Shown: positions 46,853-52,797 of the stretch, piece by piece
How the letters are laid out: the number at the start of each line of letters is the position of its first letter
Numbering within the stretch: position 1 is the stretch's first letter
Assembly: GCA_003249225.1 (NCBI GenBank)
Contig: QKJQ01000037.1
Coordinates: forward strand, 186,001 to 250,000
Direction of reading: 5' to 3'
From: Clostridia bacterium
GTDB taxonomy: Bacteria; Bacillota; Clostridia; Lachnospirales; Lachnospiraceae
DNA length: 64,000 nt
Translations under genes and position numbers: made by a program
Notes under the pieces: generated by a model
The model's input: the letters and a program-made list of their open reading frames with translations, nothing else
Told to the model about the DNA's origin: nothing
Databases searched by the model: none

Positions 46853-47833
46853 TTATTTTATCTCAACTCCGCCTAAAATGCAAGACGAGTTGATTATTAT
46901 GGTTGGTGTTGTTTCGTTTGCTCCGGCGGGGGTACGGGTCGAATTCTCAACACTTCCAAGGATTGGATCACCCTTTGTAATCACTCTTACATAGTTAGGC
47001 ACCCAGATTTCAATACCTCCAAGAACAACTCTTGCCTCAACGGTTACTGTTCCACTAATAATTGCATTTCTCAGATCCAGTTCGATTCCGCCCAGGAAAG
47101 CTGATAACATAGCTCCGCGGAATACTTCATTATCAAATCTAATATTTCTTCCACTGAGTACGGCAGTACACACACAGGTTTCCCTGTTCGTATCAGCGTT
47201 TTGATATGCACTGCCCTGCTTAAAATTTGCATTGTTACCATTGCCTGTTGTCTGATTGTATGTCTGTCCATTGTTCTGGTTCTGGTTATACTGACCTGCA
47301 TATCCGCTTTGATTTGATTGATTTGTTTGGTTTGCCTGATTCGACTGATAGGTTTGATATCCTGCGTTCTGATCCGTCGTTTCTTTTGCTGTGGAATCAT
47401 ACGTATAGGTGTATGTTTTTTCGCCTTTATCAGCCGTATGGTTATGATGATTTCCATTTCCCTTGTATTCGCGGTAATCATTTCCTGTGCCATACGTTTT
47501 ATCACTGTTGTCAGATCCGGTTCCTGAAATGATCATCTTCAGACCTATCAGTACAAAGATCGCTGCCAGCGTTAGTGGTGCAAACATGCTCCACTTGATG
47601 AACTCCTGTGCACTTAGTAATAATGCTATACCAATGATAAGACCTATGCCGCATGCAACTCTTCCGCCCCGGTTGTTAATAATTCCAACCAGACATGGTA
47701 TTATAATGAACATTGTCCACCAGCCATCAAAGAACAGACTAAATGGTATCAGATCAAATACCTGGCCGATAACATAGGCGCCAATCAGGATCAATACCGC
47801 ACCAACAATAACTGCATTGTTATTCTTCCTCAT
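46853..47833 (-). CDS. LiaF-like membrane protein with Asn/Gln-rich linker
   Basis: This is a 326-aa paralogue of the protein at 20843-21520. The four N-terminal helices start NNAVIVGAVLILIGAYVIGQ and share FFDGWWTMFIIIPCLVGI with the paralogue (FFPGWWTLILIIPCGIGM). A low-complexity linker of about 100 residues rich in Asn, Gln, Tyr and Thr follows, then the LiaF-type C-terminal beta domain ending SSCILGGVEIK. The linker is absent in the paralogue and may be a product of repeat slippage. Its probable role is in envelope stress. The promoter carries a clear direct-repeat operator. Confidence 0.87.
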   Translation of the reverse strand: MRKNNNAVIVGAVLILIGAYVIGQVFDLIPFSLFFDGWWTMFIIIPCLVGIINNRGGRVACGIGLIIGIALLLSAQEFIKWSMFAPLTLAAIFVLIGLKMIISGTGSDNSDKTYGTGNDYREYKGNGNHHNHTADKGEKTYTYTYDSTAKETTDQNAGYQTYQSNQANQTNQSNQSGYAGQYNQNQNNGQTYNQTTGNGNNANFKQGSAYQNADTNRETCVCTAVLSGRNIRFDNEVFRGAMLSAFLGGIELDLRNAIISGTVTVEARVVLGGIEIWVPNYVRVITKGDPILGSVENSTRTPAGANETTPTIIINSSCILGGVEIK

Positions 47834-48009
47834 GCTCTCACTCCTTTATATTCCATTTGTTTTCTTGCCTTTAAATCATTTTTCTTTTCTCTTTCTACCT
47901 CAATGATAAACGTAAAGTGCCGGAAAATCAAATTAATATACTATTAGAAATGCCTTAACGGATATATCAACATTTCCTTAAAAATCAATGACTTCAGGAT
48001 TCCTAAGGT

Positions 48010-48057
48010 ATAGTAAAATACGTGAAAAATCACTTAATGTGTAACAAATGTGTAACA
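48010..48057 (-). promoter_or_regulatory. Promoter with adjacent 11-bp direct repeats
   Basis: On the minus strand TTAAGT (48032-48037) and TACTAT (48010-48015) are 16 bases apart. Immediately upstream are two perfect, abutting copies of the 11-mer TGTTACACATT (48047-48057 and 48036-48046), one helical turn each. This is the arrangement expected for a response-regulator dimer that activates transcription. Confidence 0.65.
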
Positions 48058-48121
48058 CAAAATACTATGCCATTATAATAGGAAGAAACCAACTCTGCAA
48101 GAAGAAAATATTATTCGCAAA

Positions 48122-48160
48122 AGCAAGACCCCTGCAGCTCACCACTGCAAGGGTCTCTTT
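48122..48160 (-). terminator. Hairpin terminator of the zinc-ribbon gene
   Basis: AGACCCCTGCAG (48126-48137) pairs with CTGCAAGGGTCT (48145-48156) with one mismatch; the T-run on the minus strand is short. Confidence 0.7.
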
Positions 48161-48164
48161 AATC

Positions 48165-48863
48165 TTAATCAAGTCCCATTTTATCCTTAATCCTTTCAAT
48201 ATCTATATCCACCATTTCCAACGATTCTTCGGTTCCGTTTGTAATAACATAAATAGCTAAATATTCCTTTGCAATAAGTTGATCTATGTAATTCGATGCA
48301 TCTGCATCTGGTTCATCTGCATAATCCATTATATATTCACCATCTTTAAATATTGCCTCATCTGTCGTCACTGCTCCATAACCATTCGTTCCTCCGTATT
48401 TAAAAATAGTATAGGTAAACTCAATATTTCCATCTTCATCAAGATGATTTAATAAAAACATCTCATCATATAACTTAAATGAATCAGGATCCTTCATCAT
48501 GTCCTTTAATTTCATGGCGTTTTCATATGCCAATTGTTCTTCATCGGTCAGTCTTGGCCCTATAAAATGAAAAGCTGTAAAAAAAGCAGCTGCAGCTAGT
48601 ACTAATATTCCAAATACTAAACCTAATTTTAAAAATACTTTGGATTTCTTTTTTTCTTCCAATAATAAATCAAATTTCTCATCAACATCGATTGGATACC
48701 CGCAGTTGGGACACATTCCCATTCCGATGGGTATTTCTTTTCCGCAATCAATACAAATTCTTTTTGATTCAACATCATCAATCAATATAACTCCGCAATG
48801 AATACATTGATTTGCTTTGTCAGAAACATCCTTACCACAACTTGGGCATTTTATAAGAGCCAT
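48165..48863 (-). CDS. Double zinc-ribbon membrane protein
   Basis: This is a 232-aa protein with two Cys4 zinc ribbons (CPSCGKDVSDKANQCIHCG at residues 5-23 and CIDCGKEIPIGMGMCPNCG at about 37-55), then one membrane helix (about 80-100) and an extracytoplasmic domain of about 130 residues. This layout occurs in many Firmicutes proteins of unknown function. The ribbons are cytoplasmic. AAGGAGGG precedes the start. It is a single-gene unit. Confidence 0.85.
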   Translation of the reverse strand: MALIKCPSCGKDVSDKANQCIHCGVILIDDVESKRICIDCGKEIPIGMGMCPNCGYPIDVDEKFDLLLEEKKKSKVFLKLGLVFGILVLAAAAFFTAFHFIGPRLTDEEQLAYENAMKLKDMMKDPDSFKLYDEMFLLNHLDEDGNIEFTYTIFKYGGTNGYGAVTTDEAIFKDGEYIMDYADEPDADASNYIDQLIAKEYLAIYVITNGTEESLEMVDIDIERIKDKMGLD

Positions 48864-48889
48864 ATATAAAACCCTCCTTCTTCATACTA

Positions 48890-49098
48890 TTATAAGCTGA
48901 CTTTAGCACATGCGTTGATTGTTGTCAAAACAGTCTTCTCCGTATCATCCTCCAGCTCCACTGCATACGCCTGCGCACTTCTCTGGCGCCTCTCTCAATC
49001 ATTTCAGTGACAATCCACAGATTTACTCCACTAACTCTAAAACTGCTCGATTTACTGGTTATAATATAGCCACTTCCTTGCTTCTTGATATCTGCCAT
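48890..49098 (-). pseudogene. Short gene with a probable frameshift
   Basis: An ATG at 49098 follows a perfect AGGAGG by 5 bases and opens a 57-aa frame (MADIKKQGSGYIITSKSSSF onward) that ends at 48925 in an odd Arg/Trp-rich tail. A different minus-strand frame over the same bases (about 48980 to 48890) reads YAVELEDDTEKTVLTT, a far more protein-like end. A one- or two-base slip near 48985 would join them into about 73 aa. I do not recognise the protein. Confidence 0.4.
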
Positions 49099-49212
49099 AC
49101 TGACCTCCTAATCTGAGATATGGTTATGGTAGCATCAATGATCCGGTGACGCAAATAGAAATAGAAGGTTATTTTTGTGCAGATTGCTGCATGTAAAAAA
49201 AATAAACCTATC

Positions 49213-49878
49213 TTAATACTCATATGAATATCCCCAAATATAAACTAATTGTTCTTCGGTTAGTCCATATCTCTCAACTGCCAATTGAAAAACTTCATCA
49301 GTATACTGATCTCCAGTATATTTTCCTTCCCGTCTATCATAATAGTCATACCACCCTTGAATAAATTCACAGATTTCCTTTTTATCAGAAGTAGTTAGTT
49401 CCGAATATGATTTGTTTTTGTCCGGATCTTCTATTGCTTTTGGTGCGCTTGTAGGTACAATTGTTGGACTCGGTGTTGGCGTATATGTACACATAATTCC
49501 ACCTTTTTTATATAAATCGGATCCATCTTTTATGTCTCCAGATGTGGTAACATAATATGTTCGATAGGTATATATTTCTCCCTCACTCGGTAACCACTCA
49601 CTAATATCCTCATACCATGTATCGCCAGACAAAGAAACATAATTCATCGTATCATTCTCAATAACTATTTGTCTTTGCGGATCATCCCCAATATAATAGG
49701 TATACGTCCCTTGCATCTGTGATTTCATATCACTTGCAGAATTAAACCTTTCCTTTGAATTAATATAAATATACGTTCCCATAAAAATTGCAATTACAAC
49801 AACAGCAAAAAACAATATGGTTACCTCTTTGTTTATTTTTGAATCATTGTAAGATTTATTATCTGACTGCTTTCCCAT
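49213..49878 (-). CDS. Membrane-anchored hypothetical protein
   Basis: This is a 221-aa protein with a short charged N-terminus, one membrane helix (about residues 20-40) and an extracytoplasmic domain of short strands (GTYTYYIGDDPQRQIVIEND). A Thr/Pro linker (TPTPSPTIVPTSAPK) follows and then a helical C-terminus (EICEFIQGWYDYYDRREGKY). The linker is of the same kind as in the lipoprotein at 7504. GGAGC lies upstream of the ATG. No family is recognised. Confidence 0.75.
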   Translation of the reverse strand: MGKQSDNKSYNDSKINKEVTILFFAVVVIAIFMGTYIYINSKERFNSASDMKSQMQGTYTYYIGDDPQRQIVIENDTMNYVSLSGDTWYEDISEWLPSEGEIYTYRTYYVTTSGDIKDGSDLYKKGGIMCTYTPTPSPTIVPTSAPKAIEDPDKNKSYSELTTSDKKEICEFIQGWYDYYDRREGKYTGDQYTDEVFQLAVERYGLTEEQLVYIWGYSYEY

Positions 49879-50094
49879 GCTTTCACGCTCCTTTTATCTA
49901 TTATCCACCCATTTTTATACTGATGTCAATAAACCAATCAAATATGAAAGAATCTTTATAGCCTATAGTGGGTATATGTGCGGGATATAGACGGAAATGG
50001 TTATAAGAGGATTTGTGTTTACATATATTTCTTGCATTCACATAATTGGTGGATTATTATATTAGGTAATAAAGTATCTGCAGGAGGTGGTAGT

Positions 50095-50550
50095 ATTATT
50101 TCTTTTTTTGAATCATTAAGCAGTAACAACCTCATTTCAGGTATATCTATATTTATTACATTTCTTTCTTTTGCTACCTCGATATTGATTACAGTTCTTA
50201 CAACTCGGTTAACTTTTAAAATAAGAAAGTTAAGAGCTGGTCACAAATATAACAAACTACGCGCATCAGTATGCGAAACTCTTATTGGCTTCCAAAAAAA
50301 TTTAGCACGCAATAGCAAAACCTCGCCGAGCACATTAAAAAAAATAGAATTAAAAAATGAGATTAATATACTTTATGAGTCATCAAATAAAGCGCTATCG
50401 CGCAAAGAAAAAAATGCTCTAAAGAGATTAATCAAGGATATTAAAGCTATAGGTGCTTCAAATGAAGATATGAACAATGAAGATATAAGCAATAAAATTT
50501 CAAAAATTATAGGATATCTAAACAATGAAAAGGAGGCTTTTTATGATTGA
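50095..50550 (+). CDS. Small membrane protein at the prophage edge, possible AUU start
   Basis: This is a protein of unknown function. The frame is open from a GTG at 49978 (190 aa), but GGAGG (50083-50087) lies inside it, 7 bases before an in-frame ATT at 50095, which would give 151 aa. No usual start codon fits that site, so an AUU start is my preferred but uncertain reading. One membrane helix (ISGISIFITFLSFATSILIT) is followed by a highly basic cytoplasmic helical domain. The base composition is clearly AT-richer than the core genes. It overlaps the next gene by 8 bases. Confidence 0.55.
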   Translation: MISFFESLSSNNLISGISIFITFLSFATSILITVLTTRLTFKIRKLRAGHKYNKLRASVCETLIGFQKNLARNSKTSPSTLKKIELKNEINILYESSNKALSRKEKNALKRLIKDIKAIGASNEDMNNEDISNKISKIIGYLNNEKEAFYD

Positions 50551-50968
50551 TAAAAAAGACCGAGGGGAACTTATCAGCAACATTTTTACAAAAACTGCAT
50601 CAGGAGAATATGAGTGGTTTTATTTAGATAGTAACGTTGAACTTTATGAAAAACTAAGTCTTAATGAAAGGAGACCCTTAAAAGATACTAAAAGAAATGT
50701 TTTATTCAAAGTAATGATCACTGATAATTTTGAGCATGATAGTAGCTTCTATACAATAATAAAAGGTAATTATATTGTATTGGTTGCATATCCATCAAAT
50801 TCAGATGTTCCTCAACCCTTGTCTGATCGATTGGAATTATTCTTTGTTCCGAGGACTTATAAGGGAATCGAAAGCATCGAAGGTAATTCAGATATTGTCG
50901 ATCTTCACACTGAAATAAAAAGTAAATTTCCAAGCGTTCAAGATATTATCAAAGATATATTATCATAA
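50543..50968 (+). CDS. Hypothetical protein paired with the upstream membrane protein
   Basis: This is a 141-aa soluble protein with no recognised domain. The ATG at 50543 follows AAAGGAGG by 6 bases and overlaps the end of the preceding gene, so the two are coupled. The chain is alpha/beta with a charged surface (DKKDRGELISNIFTKT at the start; LSDRLELFFVPRTYKG in the middle). It is AT-rich and convergent to the prophage lysis genes, from which a hairpin terminator separates it. A moron, exclusion or toxin-antitoxin role is conceivable but not shown. Confidence 0.75.
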   Translation: MIDKKDRGELISNIFTKTASGEYEWFYLDSNVELYEKLSLNERRPLKDTKRNVLFKVMITDNFEHDSSFYTIIKGNYIVLVAYPSNSDVPQPLSDRLELFFVPRTYKGIESIEGNSDIVDLHTEIKSKFPSVQDIIKDILS

Positions 50969-50977
50969 TATTAAAAT

Positions 50978-51004
50978 AGGCGGCCACCCCGAAGGATGAC
51001 CGCC
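50978..51004. terminator. Bidirectional terminator at the prophage lysis end
   Basis: GGCGGCCACCC and GGATGACCGCC pair around CGAA, followed by T on the plus strand; it separates the plus-strand pair from the endolysin gene. Confidence 0.8.
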
Positions 51005-51008
51005 TTTC

Positions 51009-51845
51009 TTATGCCTTAAGCAATGTTTTGATTGTTGACTTCCCGACTCCGTACCCGGAGTTTACCGTCCATCCCTGCGTCCGGAAGAAGTCCTGCACTC
51101 TGGCTGCTGTCTTTGGTCCCCACTTGCCGTCGATATCCAACTTGCCAAGTTTGTACTGCAGCCACATGATATGCGGTACCGGTGAGTCCTCCTTTATTGT
51201 CGTAAAAGTCGGAGTGTAATCATCAAGGAAGATCCTGATCTGCTCACGCTCCCCGGAGTTGTTGCCACGAGTCCACCGGCCAGAATCGTTATGCTTTGCC
51301 TTGCGGTAGTCATAATACTGGTCAAAAGTCAGCTCGGTGAACTTTGCCTGTCCTACGGAGTCCCGGAAGAAATTGAATGCAGATACGGATCCATCACGTA
51401 CAGAGCAGCTCCATACAGCTTCCTGCCATGCGATCGAGAGCTTATTGATGTCGACCTTGTAATTTTTTTTGAAATACCCGTTTGTCACATCATAATAAAT
51501 ACTCTTGATGTAATTGCGTTCGGTCTTTTCAAACTGTGTTACACCAACTGCTTCGATGCAGGCATTCCAGCATTTCTTAACCGCTTCGACCGGTGAGCAG
51601 TAATCTTCTCCTGGATATTCTTTAGAAGCGAAATCTGCTTTGCTTTTATTGAAATACAGGTTGAATGGCTTACTTGTTTTCGGGAACTTCTTCTGTAAAA
51701 ACCAGATAACATTTCCCCAGCGGAGTGTCAGCTGGTATGTACCAAAAGAGGCTCCCCAATCATTACCGCACTGAGCAATGACTTTACAGCCCCTGGATCC
51801 TGATTCAAACTTTTTGACGTATTGTCCTTGTATATAATCATTCAT
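51009..51845 (-). CDS. Phage endolysin with C-terminal peptidoglycan-binding domain
   Basis: This is a 278-aa protein. Residues 1-200 carry a lysozyme-like domain recognised by FESGSRGCKVIAQCGNDWGA followed by SFGTYQL, with the probable catalytic Glu in FESG. Residues of about 218-278 resemble a PG_binding_1 domain (MWLQYKLGKLDIDGKWGPKT). It is the last gene of the lysis cassette, starts within the stop of the holin-like gene (TAATG) and should degrade the host wall at lysis. It has no signal peptide, so it depends on a holin. Confidence 0.85.
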   Translation of the reverse strand: MNDYIQGQYVKKFESGSRGCKVIAQCGNDWGASFGTYQLTLRWGNVIWFLQKKFPKTSKPFNLYFNKSKADFASKEYPGEDYCSPVEAVKKCWNACIEAVGVTQFEKTERNYIKSIYYDVTNGYFKKNYKVDINKLSIAWQEAVWSCSVRDGSVSAFNFFRDSVGQAKFTELTFDQYYDYRKAKHNDSGRWTRGNNSGEREQIRIFLDDYTPTFTTIKEDSPVPHIMWLQYKLGKLDIDGKWGPKTAARVQDFFRTQGWTVNSGYGVGKSTIKTLLKA

Positions 51846-52150
51846 TAATCATCACTCCTAATCTGAGTGATCGCCTGTATTACCTTATCGTATCCAACCA
51901 TAGCAGACAGCCAGCTTAACGCCATTAGAGCAATCAAATATACGACGTATGCTGCGTCAAATGCCAGGTTTTTGATCAATGCATAACATACTCCCACCAG
52001 TGCAGATAAAACGAGAGAAACGCCTCCTGCAAGCAGATTGGAGTAATACTTTTTCCCGAGCTCATCCAATGTTGACTTGATCCCCTGAACAAACAGTGTC
52101 GTAAACACCGATACGATAAGTAACCCTAATAAAAATAATGATAATGTCAT
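51845..52150 (-). CDS. Phage holin-like membrane protein
   Basis: This is a 101-aa protein with three or four hydrophobic segments (LSLFLLGLLIVSVFTTLFVQ; LLAGGVSLVLSALVGVCYAL; AAYVVYLIALMALSWLSAMV) and a charged C-terminus. Size, topology and position directly before the endolysin make it the best holin candidate. It overlaps the upstream gene by 4 bases. Confidence 0.8.
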   Translation of the reverse strand: MTLSLFLLGLLIVSVFTTLFVQGIKSTLDELGKKYYSNLLAGGVSLVLSALVGVCYALIKNLAFDAAYVVYLIALMALSWLSAMVGYDKVIQAITQIRSDD

Positions 52151-52395
52151 ACTTTTTCCTCGCTTTCTTGTATTTGTTTTTTTGATTCAACCTTTGATTC
52201 CAGTCCTTTTAGTACAGTGGTGGCGCATAGCTGCGTCCCCCATAAGGCAAACCATACCTTTGTGAGTGTCGCCGGTAACAAGATCCCATGATGAGCACAC
52301 AGGATGTATACCGGCAGATATATGGCACACATAAACAGCCCCAGGAGGACCACCTTTTTCATAAATCTCATTTGCTTAAGTCTTCGCATCTTCAT
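52147..52395 (-). CDS. Small phage membrane protein of the lysis cassette
   Basis: This is an 82-aa protein with a basic N-terminus and two hydrophobic segments (KKVVLLGLFMCAIYLPVYIL; ATLTKVWFALWGTQLCATTV), then a charged tail. It overlaps both neighbours by 4 bases. It may be a second holin, an antiholin or an accessory lysis protein; sequence does not decide. Confidence 0.7.
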   Translation of the reverse strand: MKMRRLKQMRFMKKVVLLGLFMCAIYLPVYILCAHHGILLPATLTKVWFALWGTQLCATTVLKGLESKVESKKQIQESEEKV

Positions 52396-52736
52396 CCCTC
52401 CTGATCGTGTGCCTGCAGGTTAATGTGTTTCTCGATCTTCTTTATTGCTTCGGTTACCGGGCCATTACAACCTTGTTCACTGAGCCCTTTCAGGCAGGCA
52501 AGCAGGCCGTATGTGATCAAACACTGTTCGGCTTGTATTGCTTTGGTCACTGCGCTCTGCTCTTCTTTCATTACTTTAATTTCATTTTCCTGATCAGCTT
52601 CGTGCTGCTTTAGGTCGTCACCCATCTTATTGCACTTGTTGTAAAACTTATAGATTGCAATCACTCCCCCGATGAGTGTAGTCAGTGCTACCAGTACGGC
52701 AGCTGCCTTTATGATTGTGTCTGCATCGATATACAT
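52392..52736 (-). CDS. Phage lysis-cassette protein with N-terminal helix
   Basis: This is a 114-aa protein with one N-terminal membrane helix (about residues 9-29) followed by a coiled coil (DDLKQHEADQENEIKVMKEE). This architecture is like that of small phage holin or XhlA-type haemolysin-related proteins. It is the first gene of the lysis cassette, after a terminator that separates it from the tail fibre gene. Confidence 0.7.
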   Translation of the reverse strand: MYIDADTIIKAAAVLVALTTLIGGVIAIYKFYNKCNKMGDDLKQHEADQENEIKVMKEEQSAVTKAIQAEQCLITYGLLACLKGLSEQGCNGPVTEAIKKIEKHINLQAHDQEG

Positions 52737-52764
52737 TAACTCCTCCTGTCCTATTTTTACGCAC

Positions 52765-52790
52765 TAAAAAGCCACCCGGTAAAGGTGGTC
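52765..52790 (-). terminator. Terminator between tail fibre and lysis genes
   Basis: On the minus strand ACCACC pairs with GGGTGG across a short loop and is followed by five T; it may attenuate rather than end late transcription. Confidence 0.6.
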
Positions 52791-52797
52791 TATGCTC

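Larger units (their letters stand above)
47834..48164. other. Intergenic region with LiaF-like promoter and convergent terminator
   Basis: The 331-base gap contains a promoter and operator for the LiaF-like gene (48010-48057), a convergent-side terminator of the zinc-ribbon gene (48122-48160), and otherwise AT-rich sequence without a coding region. The leader of the LiaF-like gene would be about 170 bases. Confidence 0.5.

Noticed and set aside
49879-51008. Prophage attachment site at the lysis end
   Set aside because: No tRNA gene, integrase or obvious duplicated core was seen; the matching end lies outside the window, so att cannot be called.
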